Positions 1 through 7,535 are shown, numbered from the stretch's first letter. The stretch: DNA of 25,154 bases from an uncultured Clostridia bacterium (GCA_934643535.1 CAKUCE010000008.1:1-25154), one strand, 5' to 3'. The notes: generated by a model not told the origin, from the letters alone. Numbers and translations: made by a program.

Positions 1-149
1 CCGCAGTTGGCACCCCGGAGGCACTCCCGGACCTTGGTGACCCGGTCGTCTACCTCCACATAGAATTTCTTACTGGCCGTTACCAGGGCCAGGCCCAGCA
101 GCAGACCGACCACACCTACGACCAGGGTGGCAATCAAAATTTCCTGCAT
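1..149 (-). CDS. rnfB: RnfB, ion-translocating oxidoreductase subunit B (N-terminal part, cut by window edge)
   Basis: Only the first 49 codons are present. The ATG at 149-147 follows an AGGAGGGAA ribosome site. The protein opens with one membrane helix (about residues 4-25), then KKFYVEVDDRVTKVREC and a cysteine motif ending GANCG, the start of the RnfB iron-sulfur region. RnfB is the ferredoxin-type iron-sulfur subunit of the membrane Rnf complex, which couples ferredoxin:NAD oxidoreduction to ion pumping. It lies 12 bp after a stop codon that belongs to rnfA sequence, the usual rnfA-rnfB order. The residue before GANCG is Arg, where Pro is common in the family. The identification rests on the short N-terminus plus the rnfA tail just upstream. 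Confidence 0.82.
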   Translation of the reverse strand, partial: MQEILIATLVVGVVGLLLGLALVTASKKFYVEVDDRVTKVRECLRGANC

Positions 150-161
150 ATATTTCCCTCC

Positions 162-392
162 TTAAGCCAGGCCGCTGAAGCCCATGAAGGCCATAGCCAT
201 CAGGGTCGCGCACAGCAGCACAATGGGGGCTCCCCGGAAGGGAGCGGGAATGGCCTCCTCGTCCAGGTGCTCCCGGACGGCGGCCAGCAGAACAATGGCG
301 ATGGTGTAGCCCAGGGCCGTGCCGAAGCCGGCAAAAATGCTTTCCAGCAGGCCGTAACCGTTCTGCACATTGGTCAGGGCCACGCCCAGCAC
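162..392 (-). pseudogene. rnfA: rnfA remnant (C-terminal third only)
   Basis: This is the part of the chimeric frame that matches RnfA: the LGVALTNVQNGYGLLES segment, the final two helices and the ending FMGFSGLA. The N-terminal helices that complete the six-helix RnfA fold are missing, and no rnfC, rnfD, rnfG or rnfE lies upstream, where a clostridial rnf operon would place them. As drawn, this locus could not give a working RnfA unless an intact copy exists elsewhere. Confidence 0.75.
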
Positions 393-698
393 GATCACCA
401 GATTACCGATGAGCCTGCGGCGGGTGATCTTTTCGTTCAGAAAACGGCGGGACAGCAGCATGACGTAGACGTAGCTCAGGGCTTCCAGCACGCCTACCAG
501 CGTCAGCCCCACCCACATCTGAGCCACCACATTCAGGGCCATGCAGAGCATCAGCAGGCCGTAAGCCAGAATGACCCGCCCGTTGAGATAGAACCGGACG
601 CCGGTCAGGCTCCGGTCGTCCGCCGCTTTTTTCAGCAATAGCTGGGAAAAGGCCGATACCAGCGGGGTAATGAGATAGATCAAAACGCCTTTAATCAT
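162..698 (-). CDS. Chimeric ORF: SMR/EamA-type 4-TM transporter fused in frame to C-terminal RnfA
   Basis: The 178-residue frame joins two unrelated membrane proteins. Residues 1 to about 108 form a complete small transporter of SMR/EamA type with four hydrophobic helices, ending in the typical stretch RRRLIGNLVIVLGVAL. From about residue 103 to the end (VLGVALTNVQNGYGLLES, later AFRGAPIVLL and AFMGFSGLA) the sequence is the last third of RnfA. Both families plausibly carry VLGVAL at the join (375-392), so the crossover sits in a short shared block. RnfA normally has about 190 residues and six helices; roughly the first 120 residues are absent here. The ATG overlaps the end of the preceding transporter gene in the string ATGATTAA, so the SMR half is translationally coupled to its partner, while the RnfA half keeps its normal spacing to rnfB. 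It may be a real deletion or rearrangement, or an assembly misjoin. Confidence 0.8.
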   Translation of the reverse strand: MIKGVLIYLITPLVSAFSQLLLKKAADDRSLTGVRFYLNGRVILAYGLLMLCMALNVVAQMWVGLTLVGVLEALSYVYVMLLSRRFLNEKITRRRLIGNLVIVLGVALTNVQNGYGLLESIFAGFGTALGYTIAIVLLAAVREHLDEEAIPAPFRGAPIVLLCATLMAMAFMGFSGLA

Positions 699-1071
699 GA
701 TCCGTCACCACCAGCCATACGCCCAGCAGCACTACCAGAATGCCCGCCGCCTTTCCCAAAGTCAGGCTTTCGCCGAAGAACAGAACGCCGAACAGACAGG
801 TCCAAAGGGTACACACGCCCTTGTTGGAATAGGCAAAGTTCAGCGGCATCCGTTTCAGGACCTGCTGCCACAGGATGCTGTACGCCCCCAGCGCCGCAAT
901 GCTGCAAAACAGCAAAAGAATGGTCATGGGCCAATCGGCCCGGCTCAGATAGCCGGAGGCCAGCTTGGTCAGCACCGTTACCACCGCGTAGAGCAGCAGC
1001 GTGCCGTGAAGCAGCAGAAAGGCCCGCAGAGAAACCGAAGACTTCTCTTTTGTTTTTTTCGATCCTTTCAA
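691..1071 (-). CDS. SMR/EamA-type small membrane transporter, first of a pair
   Basis: A 126-residue protein with a short basic N-terminus (KGSKKTKEK) and four predicted helices; the third loop holds FGESLTLGKAAG, a motif typical of EamA/SMR half-transporters. The start is a TTG at 1071-1069 directly after the recJ stop, with GGAGG eight bases upstream inside the end of recJ. The gene overlaps the next small transporter by 8 bp. Such pairs work as heterodimers; the best studied, ArnE/ArnF, flips an undecaprenyl-phosphate sugar, while others export small cations. A lipid-linked sugar flippase is attractive because this window encodes a GtrB/ArnC-like transferase (16000-16977) and no other flippase, but that link is inference. 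Confidence 0.75.
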   Translation of the reverse strand: MKGSKKTKEKSSVSLRAFLLLHGTLLLYAVVTVLTKLASGYLSRADWPMTILLLFCSIAALGAYSILWQQVLKRMPLNFAYSNKGVCTLWTCLFGVLFFGESLTLGKAAGILVVLLGVWLVVTDHD

Positions 1072-3465
1072 TCAGGCTTCCTCCTTTTGAAGATCCGAAA
1101 CCGGGAATGACGCCGCCAGCTCCCGCAGGGCGCGGAGCGTGGGACTGTCGCCCAGACGGCAGGGCGCGGGCGGCAGCAGCTCGTAGAAAAAGGGCGATTC
1201 CGTCCAGCGAACCAGCGAAAGCTCCCCGAAGGCGGTAAAGGCCGTGCGCACCTGCACAGGCGTGAGGCCCGACTGCTGCGCCGCCTCCGCGACGCTGCGG
1301 CACAGGGTTCGCCGGATCAGCCGGTACAGGCCCCGGCAGCTTTCGTCGCCCGGGGCGATGGTTCCCGCCAGCGCCGCCAGCGCCCGGCTTTTGGGCAGAA
1401 CATGCAGCTCGGCTCCCGGCAGACGGCGCTGCCAGAGCGATCCTTCGCCGGGAAATAACTCGCCGTCCAGCAGCCAGACCTGCGCGTAATGGCCGCTGAT
1501 CAGCTCCAGCGCCGGGGCGGTCAGCAGGGTGTGAAAGCTGCGGGGATCTGTCGGCGCGGAAACTGCCGTGTCCCAGTCTGCCAGACGCAGCGCCGCCAGT
1601 GTCGAGGCATGGGTGCGGCTGACCGCCAGAATGCCCCGATCCAGCCGGGCCAGGGCTGCTTTCAGCCCGTCCGGCGTGTCGAAGACTTCCTTCGCCGGAA
1701 GCGTGTCTTCCTGCGCCGCCGCCAGACAGATCCCGGTCTTGACGGCATTGTACAGGGCCAGCCGCTCCGGCTCTCCGTCCGGGGCGGCAAACCGTTCCCG
1801 AACGGATTCCTGCACCGGCAGGAGCGCCTGTACTTCCGCCTGCAAGGAAGTAACGCCCCGGAAGGTGTTCTTTCCCAGCGCAAAGACCGCGTCCACCCGC
1901 TCCGGCAAAGCGCTGGCCTTGCTGCCCATGGAAAAGGCAATGCCCGGCAGGAGTTTTCCTTCCTGCCGCAGGGAGAGCTTCAGATGAGCGCCTTCCGCGC
2001 CGACGGCCCGCCGTTCTTCCAGCGCCGCGCTCCGGCACAGAAGCAGGGGCGCGGGGTTTTCGCAGCCGAAGGGAGCCAGCAGGTTCAGCTCGTCATAGAG
2101 CGCATCGGTGCATTCGTCCAGCCGAATCTCCGCGTCGTAGAGCTGGGCGGGCACCAGACAGGCCGGGTCGGCCTTGCGTACCTCCGCCTGCAGGCGGGTG
2201 CGGAACTCGTCCTCCTTGTCCGCCGATAAGGTCACGCCCGCCGCCTGTTCATGCCCGCCGTAGCGCAGGAGAATATCGTCCAACGCCTGCAGGCAGTGAT
2301 GAATGTGGATGCCCGGCACGCTGCGCAGGCTGCCATGCAAAAGCCCGTTTTCCCGGCTCAGGACGCATACCGGGCAGTGGTACTGATTGCACAGCCGTCC
2401 GGCGGCCAGCCCGATCACGCCCACATGCCATTCGTCCCCGGAAACGATCAGAGCCGGTTCTTTCAGAAAATCGTGGTCAAGGGCCGCTTCCTGTGCCTGC
2501 CGCACCAGACGGCTCTCGGCGCTCTTGCGACGGTCGTTGAGGGCGTTCAGCTCCGCCGCCAGCCCTTCCGCCTCCGAGAGGGAAGCCGTCATCATCAGAC
2601 GCACCCCTTTGCCTGCGTCGTCCAGCCGCCCGGCGGCGTTCAGGCGCGGCCCCAGCTGGAAACCCAGCGTGTCCGAGGTCACGCCGCCGCCGCAGGTGCT
2701 CACGCCTAAAAGCGCCTTGACGCCCGGACGGCGGGCCTCCTGAATGGCTTTCAGCCCCAGTGAGACCAGCACCCGGTTTTCCCCGGTCAGGGGCACAATG
2801 TCCGCCACCGTGGCCAGCGCCGCCAGGTCCAGATATTCCCGGCAGGCTTCCAGGCCCAGAAGGGCCTGCGCCACCTTGAACGCTACGCCCGTGCCGCACA
2901 GACGGCGGTAGGGATAGCTGCCCAGCAGCGGGTTCAGCACCGCGTCGCCGGGACTTTCCGTCAGAGGCAGGCCGTGGTGGTCCGTGACGATCACCTGCAT
3001 GCCCAGCTCTTTGGCCAGCAGGACTTCCTCATGGTTGGTAATGCCCAGATCCACCGTCACCAACAGCCGGTATTTTTCCGCCAGCTTCCGTACTGCGTCC
3101 TTGTTCAGACCATATCCCTCGGCCCGGAGAGGCGTGTGAGGATCGGCGGCGATCCCGTACCGGCGCAGGGCCTGCGTCATCAGCGAGGCCGCACAGATGC
3201 CGTCCACGTCGTAGTCGCCGTAAACCACCGTGGGAATTTTTTCCTCCCGGGCCTGACGGAGAATCGCTACCGCCTTGTCCATGTCCTGCATTTCCAAGGG
3301 GTCGTACAGCTGATCCAGGGACGGGTGCAGAAAGACCTCCGCTTCGGCGGCGGTCTCAATGCCGCGGGCGTAAAGAAGCCGCGCCGCCGTGCCTCGATAG
3401 GGCAGCAGCGCGGCCGCTGCCTGCGGGGTCAAAGGACGGGCGTTTCGGGGAAGAAGACGAAGCAA
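1072..3465 (-). CDS. recJ: Single-stranded-DNA-specific exonuclease RecJ
   Basis: This is a 5'-3' single-strand DNA exonuclease used in recombinational and mismatch repair. The DHH phosphoesterase motifs are clear: VYGDYDVDG (metal aspartates near 84, 86 and 88), VTVDLGITN, VIVTDHH (about 162-164), then the DHHA1 part with LNAAGRLDDAG and RYGGHEQAAG. A C-terminal extension of over 200 residues is the RecJ C domain usual in Firmicutes. I choose the TTG at 3465-3463 because GGGAGG lies five bases upstream (3476-3471). An ATG at 3513 is in frame but has no ribosome site and would add 16 residues (IPPLAGWEVLL) encoded by the hairpin and Shine-Dalgarno region. The protein is then 797 residues. It is followed without a gap by the small transporter pair. 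No convincing promoter is seen between it and the repeats upstream. Confidence 0.95.
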   Translation of the reverse strand: MLRLLPRNARPLTPQAAAALLPYRGTAARLLYARGIETAAEAEVFLHPSLDQLYDPLEMQDMDKAVAILRQAREEKIPTVVYGDYDVDGICAASLMTQALRRYGIAADPHTPLRAEGYGLNKDAVRKLAEKYRLLVTVDLGITNHEEVLLAKELGMQVIVTDHHGLPLTESPGDAVLNPLLGSYPYRRLCGTGVAFKVAQALLGLEACREYLDLAALATVADIVPLTGENRVLVSLGLKAIQEARRPGVKALLGVSTCGGGVTSDTLGFQLGPRLNAAGRLDDAGKGVRLMMTASLSEAEGLAAELNALNDRRKSAESRLVRQAQEAALDHDFLKEPALIVSGDEWHVGVIGLAAGRLCNQYHCPVCVLSRENGLLHGSLRSVPGIHIHHCLQALDDILLRYGGHEQAAGVTLSADKEDEFRTRLQAEVRKADPACLVPAQLYDAEIRLDECTDALYDELNLLAPFGCENPAPLLLCRSAALEERRAVGAEGAHLKLSLRQEGKLLPGIAFSMGSKASALPERVDAVFALGKNTFRGVTSLQAEVQALLPVQESVRERFAAPDGEPERLALYNAVKTGICLAAAQEDTLPAKEVFDTPDGLKAALARLDRGILAVSRTHASTLAALRLADWDTAVSAPTDPRSFHTLLTAPALELISGHYAQVWLLDGELFPGEGSLWQRRLPGAELHVLPKSRALAALAGTIAPGDESCRGLYRLIRRTLCRSVAEAAQQSGLTPVQVRTAFTAFGELSLVRWTESPFFYELLPPAPCRLGDSPTLRALRELAASFPVSDLQKEEA

Positions 3466-3470
3466 GAGAA

Positions 3471-3476
3471 CCTCCC
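3471..3476 (-). promoter_or_regulatory. Ribosome binding site that decides the recJ start
   Basis: GGGAGG on the minus strand, followed by TTCTC and then TTG. It supports the TTG start of recJ over the in-frame ATG 48 bases upstream. Confidence 0.7.
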
Positions 3477-3606
3477 ATCCCGCCAAAGGCGGAATCAGCA
3501 TTTCAGAAATCAATCAGCAAAACCGTTTTTGGAAAACACTTTCGTGCCGAAACGGTAGATGGAGTGAAGCTTGCGAGGCCAACCAGCATCTTACCACACC
3601 AAACCG

Positions 3607-3719
3607 GCGAGCCGTGACCCCTTCCGGGTCACGGCGGTAAAACCCCGGCCAAGCCGCATGTCTCCCTACGCCCCTGCGCGCCATGCGCGCAGTCCGGGGT
3701 GCAGGGGGTCACCCCCTGC
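3607..3719 (-). repeat. Family A three-hairpin repeat, copy 1
   Basis: On the minus strand the element reads: hairpin H1 (3719-3701, stem GCAGGGGG, loop TGA), hairpin H2 (stem CTGCGCG, loop CATGG), a conserved linker containing CGTAGGGAGACATGCGGC, then hairpin H3 (3635-3611, ten-base-pair stem GCCGTGACCC, five-base loop). It follows copy 2 in tandem with the same polarity. A partial further unit (a TTTGGTGTGG-like segment) continues to about 3578. Compared with the other copies, the stems differ by paired changes while the linker stays fixed. No protein is encoded. Confidence 0.85.
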
Positions 3720-3720
3720 C

Positions 3721-3834
3721 GCGAGCCGTGGCACCTGTCGTGCCACGGCGGTAACTCCGCAGCCAAGCCGCATGTCTCCCTACGCCCCTGCGCGCCATGG
3801 CGCGCAGTCCGGGGTGCAGGGGCACTGCCCCTGC
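3721..3834 (-). repeat. Family A three-hairpin repeat, copy 2, next to the FAD oxidoreductase stop
   Basis: Begins three bases after the TGA of the FAD oxidoreductase. H1 is stem GCAGGGGC with loop AGT (3834-3816). H2 is the perfect 20-bp palindrome CTGCGCGCCATGGCGCGCAG. The linker carries CGTAGGGAGACATGCGGC, and H3 is stem GCCGTGGCAC with a five-base loop (3749-3725). It sits between the oxidoreductase and recJ, which read the same way, so it could act as a 3' RNA-stabilising or terminating structure. There is no T run, so it is not a standard intrinsic terminator. Confidence 0.85.
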
Positions 3835-3837
3835 TGC

Positions 3838-5394
3838 TCAGCCCCTGCTCTCGTGGTAGGATTGCTCGGTGTTGACGCTCCAGATGGCGGAACGGTCGCG
3901 GATGCCCGATTCTAAGGCGTGGACGGCTTCGAAGGACGTGGCCATGGAGTGGTCCATGTTGTTGTAGCGGTGCTGCCCGTTCCGGCCCACACAGTAGAGA
4001 TTGTCAAAGGTGTTCAGATATTCGATCACCCGGCCGATGTCGTCGTAGGTGTCAAAATAGGCGGGATAGGCCTTCTGTACCTGCTCCCGGTGGGAATCCA
4101 GAACGTGAGTCTCGTCCTCCAAAACGCCCATGCGGATCAGCTCGCTGACCGCCTGATGAACCGTTTCTTCCTCCGAAGCCGACCAGAACGGGTCGCCCTC
4201 GTTGCAGAAGTATTCCAGACCGATCCAGACCGTGTGCTCCGGATCCTTCACCAGATAGGGCGACCAGTTGTTGAAAATCTGAATGCGGCCCAGCTTCACA
4301 TCCGCGTCCTGTACGTAGATCCAGCAGTCGGGCACGATGTTCCCCAGCGTTTTCAGCTTCGTTTCGTTTTTCAGGTTCAGACGATCCACCAGAAGGCCCA
4401 CGGTGACGAAATCCCGGTAGGGCAGACCGGCGGCGATCGCCTGTACGTCCGCAGGCACGTCGTTCATGCCTGCAACCAGATCCTTGAGGGGCATGGAGCT
4501 GAAGAAAACGTCGCCCTCCATGTCCCGCTCGCCCTGACCGTCCCGGACGCGCAGGCTGACCACCTTGCCGTTCTCCGTCCGCGCGCCCAGAACCTCGCAG
4601 CCCTTGACAACCTTGCCGCCCAGCTTTTCGATCTCCTGCGCGGTGGTCTCCCAGAGCTGGCCCGGGCCAAACTTGGGATAGCGGAACTCCTCGATGAGGG
4701 AGGTCTGCACCTGCTGCTGGCGGCGCTCCTTGGACATGAATACCTTGGAAAGCATGTCCCTGAGAATGCCCATGATGCTCAGCTCCTTGGTGCGCTGCTT
4801 GCCCCAGCTGGCGTCGATCTCCCGGGGATGACGGCCCCAGAGCTTCTCGGTGTAGCCCTCGAAAAACATGGAGTACAGCTTTTTGCCGAAGGAATTGATG
4901 TAGAAATTCTCCAGATTGTCGTTGGGCCGCTTGTGGATGCAGGCCGCCAGATAGCTGAAGCCTACCTTCATGGTGGTGGCAAAGCCCATGGTCTTCAGCG
5001 TTTCCCACTTGAGGCTGATGGGATAGTCAAAGAAGTGATGCTGATAATAGATGCGGCTGACCCGGTTGCGGGTGAGCATGACCCGGTCTTCCTTTTCCGG
5101 GTCAGGGCCGCCCTCGGCCAGGGGTACCTCCCGGTTCAGAAGGCGGTCGTCCAGGGCGGGCGCGCCCTGCAGAGGCATCATGTCCGCCCACCACTGCATC
5201 ACCCGCTCGTCCTTGCTGAAAAAACGGTGCCCGCCGATGTCCATCCGGTTGTCCCGGTAGCGGACGGTTTTGGAAATGCCGCCGATCTCCTGACTGCGCT
5301 CCAGCACGGTCACGTCGTATTCGCCGGTTTTCAGAAGCTCATAGGCGGCGGTCAGCCCTGCGGGGCCCGCGCCGATAATCAGCACTTTTTTCAT
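3838..5394 (-). CDS. FAD/NAD(P)-dependent oxidoreductase, UDP-galactopyranose mutase/HemY-like (COG1232 type)
   Basis: A 518-residue cytosolic flavoprotein. The N-terminus holds the FAD-binding Rossmann motif [16 protein letters not shown] (residues 6-21), followed by EIGGISKTV and [18 protein letters not shown], a pattern shared with UDP-galactopyranose mutases and related amine-oxidase-fold enzymes. The C-terminal FAD motif is [19 protein letters not shown]. In this family the flavin may serve oxidation or, in the mutases, non-redox sugar ring contraction; the substrate cannot be told here. The ATG follows GAGGAA with about eight bases between. A near-consensus promoter lies 46-74 bp upstream, so it can be transcribed apart from map. 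Such genes often travel with surface-polysaccharide loci, which fits the glycan operon on the other strand, but a link is not shown. Confidence 0.8.
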   Translation of the reverse strand: MKKVLIIGAGPAGLTAAYELLKTGEYDVTVLERSQEIGGISKTVRYRDNRMDIGGHRFFSKDERVMQWWADMMPLQGAPALDDRLLNREVPLAEGGPDPEKEDRVMLTRNRVSRIYYQHHFFDYPISLKWETLKTMGFATTMKVGFSYLAACIHKRPNDNLENFYINSFGKKLYSMFFEGYTEKLWGRHPREIDASWGKQRTKELSIMGILRDMLSKVFMSKERRQQQVQTSLIEEFRYPKFGPGQLWETTAQEIEKLGGKVVKGCEVLGARTENGKVVSLRVRDGQGERDMEGDVFFSSMPLKDLVAGMNDVPADVQAIAAGLPYRDFVTVGLLVDRLNLKNETKLKTLGNIVPDCWIYVQDADVKLGRIQIFNNWSPYLVKDPEHTVWIGLEYFCNEGDPFWSASEEETVHQAVSELIRMGVLEDETHVLDSHREQVQKAYPAYFDTYDDIGRVIEYLNTFDNLYCVGRNGQHRYNNMDHSMATSFEAVHALESGIRDRSAIWSVNTEQSYHESRG

Positions 5395-5439
5395 GTGCGT
5401 ATTCCTCGTTTCATGTTTCGTTGGCAGGGAATGAAAAAC

Positions 5440-5468
5440 AGTATAGCTTCTTTTGGAAGGGATGACAA
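5440..5468 (-). promoter_or_regulatory. Near-consensus sigma-A promoter for the FAD oxidoreductase
   Basis: On the minus strand: -35 TTGTCA (5468-5463), a spacer of exactly 17 bases, -10 TATACT (5445-5440). It lies in the 87-bp gap between map and the oxidoreductase, 46 bp upstream of the ATG. Confidence 0.75.
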
Positions 5469-5481
5469 GGCGGGGATGCGC

Positions 5482-6354
5482 TTACCAGGCCAGCACCTCG
5501 TGCCCCGTCTCCGTGACCAGCACCTGAATTTCCCATTGGGCCGACGGCTTGCCGTCCTGCGTGTAGATGGTCCAGTCGTTGTCCGCATCGACATAGATGC
5601 GGTTGGTGCCCATATTGACCATGGGCTCGATGGTGAAGATCATGCCCGGGGCCATAATCATGCCTGTGCCGCGGCGGGTGACATAGCTGACGAAGGGATC
5701 CTCGTGGAATTCCACGCCCACGCCGTGGCCGCCCACTTCCCGGACGACGGTGTAGCCGTTCTTCCGGGCCAGACGGTGTACCGCTTCGCCCACGTTACCG
5801 ATGGGTTCCCAGGGCTTTACCTCTTCCAGCCCAGCCTGAACGCACTGCCGGGTGACTTCTACCAGCTTCCGCTTTTCCGGCGTGGTCCCTCCGATGATGA
5901 ACATCCGGGAGGAGTCGGAATAATAGCCGTCCAGAATGGTGGAACAGTCCACGTTGACGATGTCGCCCTCGCAGAGAATATCCTCCGGGGAAGGAATGCC
6001 ATGGCAGACCTGCTCGTTGATGGAGGTGCAGACGCTTTTGGGAAAGCCCTCATAGTTCAGCGGCGCGGGGATAGCCCCGGCCTGCGCGGTCTGCTCGTAG
6101 ACCCAGCGGTCGATCTCCTCCGTGGAGACCCCGGGACGGATGTGCTCCGCCACATAATCCAGCACGGCTACGTTCACCTTGGCGCTGCGGCGGATCTTTT
6201 CGATCTGGGCTTCGTTTTTGATCAGCTTCCGGGGCGGCAGGTGAGCGCCGTGGCGGCGCATGGATTCATATTTTTCGTCAAAAGCGCAGTGACAGTCCTT
6301 ATATGCTTTTCCGCTGCCGCACCAGCAGGGGGCGCAGGGTTCCAGTTTTTCCAT
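5482..6354 (-). CDS. map: Type I methionine aminopeptidase with N-terminal SEC-C zinc motif
   Basis: A 290-residue cytosolic enzyme that removes the initiator methionine from new proteins. The N-terminus carries a SEC-C motif (C10, C12, C21-H22 within PCWCGSGKAYKDCHC), which is thought to aid ribosome or protein binding. The pita-bread catalytic domain has all five metal ligands at the expected spacing: D136 in NVDCS, D147 in YSDSSRMF, H210 in GGHGVGVEFHE, E243 in TIEPMV and E275 in WEIQVLV. The substrate-contact histidine is H118 (CHGIPSPED). AAGGAGG stands close upstream of the ATG, and a promoter is visible at 6494-6523. The SEC-C fused form is common in Clostridia. Confidence 0.95.
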   Translation of the reverse strand: MEKLEPCAPCWCGSGKAYKDCHCAFDEKYESMRRHGAHLPPRKLIKNEAQIEKIRRSAKVNVAVLDYVAEHIRPGVSTEEIDRWVYEQTAQAGAIPAPLNYEGFPKSVCTSINEQVCHGIPSPEDILCEGDIVNVDCSTILDGYYSDSSRMFIIGGTTPEKRKLVEVTRQCVQAGLEEVKPWEPIGNVGEAVHRLARKNGYTVVREVGGHGVGVEFHEDPFVSYVTRRGTGMIMAPGMIFTIEPMVNMGTNRIYVDADNDWTIYTQDGKPSAQWEIQVLVTETGHEVLAW

Positions 6355-6372
6355 CAGAAGTTCCTCCTTATG

Positions 6373-6473
6373 ATTTCAATCCACGCTCTCATTAGCACAA
6401 ATGATTGTGGAAAATCGCAGTTTTCACCCGTTTATAGAACAGGATATGGGTAGATGCGGGTATTTCAATCCAC
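6373..6473 (-). repeat. 12-bp direct repeat pair in the map leader
   Basis: GTGGATTGAAAT occurs twice on the minus strand (6473-6462 and 6384-6373), each preceded by a similar GAGAG-type stretch, 89 bp apart. A small hairpin (CACAA, loop TCAT, TTGTG) lies between them. The 12-mer equals the 3' end of common type I-C CRISPR repeats, but the rest of such a repeat is absent. Apart from this pair and the two promoters, I see nothing in the 309 bases between the map and isomerase starts. Confidence 0.45.
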
Positions 6474-6493
6474 TCTCCCTTTTTCCCTTTTGC

Positions 6494-6523
6494 ATTATAA
6501 CACGCCGACGGCCTGATTGGCAA
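6494..6523 (-). promoter_or_regulatory. Promoter for map
   Basis: Minus strand: -35 TTGCCA (6523-6518), 18-base spacer, -10 TATAAT (6499-6494). This gives a leader of roughly 130 nt before the map ATG. Confidence 0.6.
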
Positions 6524-6540
6524 AGAATGTGGAAAAGACG

Positions 6541-6569
6541 TAGGCATTCCGGCGTAAAAATGCTATAAT
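6541..6569 (+). promoter_or_regulatory. Extended -10 promoter for the sugar isomerase gene
   Basis: TGCTATAAT (6561-6569) is an extended -10 with a perfect TATAAT. A weak -35, TAGGCA (6541-6546), lies 17 bases upstream. It is divergent from the map promoter, with about 20 bp between their -35 boxes. Confidence 0.6.
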
Positions 6570-6663
6570 GCCGTCGGATAAACGCTTTGGCAGGGGAAAT
6601 AGCGCCTTTGGATGGCGTTTGGGGCGCGAAAGAGACGATCATAAAGGGAGGAAGTTTTTTCAT

Positions 6664-7500
6664 ATGGATCGACTGAACGCTTTTCATGCTCATGTGCTGG
6701 AGGCCTGCGCTCAGCGGGGCATGACCGAGCCGGAAGCGCTGCGGCAGGTCAGGGCCATGGGCTACGGCGGACTGGAATGCGACTGCCGCCAGTTGACGGA
6801 GGAACGCCGGCAATGGTTTGCCGACTGCGGCCTGAACGTTGCGTCCGTGTATGAAAACTATGATTTCGGCCATGCCTCGCCGGAGGAAAATGAGCGGCAG
6901 ATCCGGCGGCATCTGGAACGGACCGCTTCCTTCGGAGCGAAAAAAGCGCTGTGCGTGCCCGGCTTTGTACGCAAGGGCGACGACCCGGCGCTGATCCGCC
7001 GCCGCATGGCGGAGGAGCTTTGCCGTATGGTGGAGACCGCCCGGGAATACGGCGTGACCGTTACGCTGGAGGACTACGACAACGCCGCTTCGCCCTGTTC
7101 CACTTCCATGGGGCTGTGGTTCTTTTTGCAGAATGTGGAAGGATTGGGATTTACCTTCGACATGGGTAATTTTGCCTATTCCCTGGAGGACGCCCTAGAC
7201 GGCCTGCACCTGCTGGGGCCTTGGGTGCGCCACGTCCATTTGAAGGATCGCAGCCGGGACGCAGTCTTCGCCAATGAAAAGGATGATAACTGGCTGGCCG
7301 ATCTGTCGGGGGAGCGGATGTATCCCTGCCCCGCAGGCGAAGGCTGGCTGGAGCTGGAAGGCCTGACCCGCCTGCTGCTTCAGGGCGGGTATCGCGGTTC
7401 TTTCTCCGTGGAGCATTTCGGCGCGGCAGATCAGTTGGAAGCCCTGCGCCGCTCGGCGGAGCGTGTGCTGGGGTGGCTGGAAAACGCGCCAACGGCGTAA
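6664..7500 (+). CDS. Sugar phosphate isomerase/epimerase-like TIM-barrel protein (AP endonuclease 2 superfamily)
   Basis: A 278-residue cytosolic protein of the xylose-isomerase-like TIM-barrel family. Putative metal ligands appear at the usual strand ends: E146 in TLEDYDN, D176 in FTFDMGNF, H202 in RHVHLKD and E260 in SVEHFG. Members isomerise or epimerise sugars or keto-sugars; the substrate cannot be read from the sequence. I chose the ATG at 6664 because AGGGAGGAAG sits just upstream; the frame is open 32 codons further but lacks a ribosome site there. It has its own promoter and is followed by a terminator-like hairpin, so it is probably transcribed alone and not as part of the glycan operon downstream. 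Confidence 0.85.
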   Translation: MDRLNAFHAHVLEACAQRGMTEPEALRQVRAMGYGGLECDCRQLTEERRQWFADCGLNVASVYENYDFGHASPEENERQIRRHLERTASFGAKKALCVPGFVRKGDDPALIRRRMAEELCRMVETAREYGVTVTLEDYDNAASPCSTSMGLWFFLQNVEGLGFTFDMGNFAYSLEDALDGLHLLGPWVRHVHLKDRSRDAVFANEKDDNWLADLSGERMYPCPAGEGWLELEGLTRLLLQGGYRGSFSVEHFGAADQLEALRRSAERVLGWLENAPTA

Positions 7501-7502
7501 TG

Positions 7503-7535
7503 CGGGCTCCTCTACCGGGCCGGAGCGCCTTTTTT
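7503..7535 (+). terminator. Terminator-like hairpin after the isomerase gene
   Basis: A short stem (GCTCC at 7506-7510 pairing with GGAGC at 7522-7526), a GC-rich loop and then TTTTTT at 7530-7535, starting a few bases after the TAA. The stem is short, so termination strength is uncertain. Confidence 0.5.

Noticed and set aside
3607..3834. Intrinsic terminators in the family A hairpins
   Set aside because: The stems are strong, but no T run follows any of them, so I list them as structured repeats only.
3919..6453. Very long open frame on the plus strand opposite the FAD oxidoreductase and map
   Set aside because: It runs antisense through two well-supported genes; its length follows from GC-rich third positions, and the translation has no recognisable domain and is rich in H, Q, G and V.
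6355..6560. CRISPR array
   Set aside because: Only two 12-bp matches, 89 bp apart, with no full repeats, no regular spacers and no cas genes in the window.
6568..6663. Upstream start for the sugar isomerase
   Set aside because: The ATG at 6568 overlaps the -10 box of its own promoter and lacks a ribosome site; the ATG at 6664 has AGGGAGGAAG.
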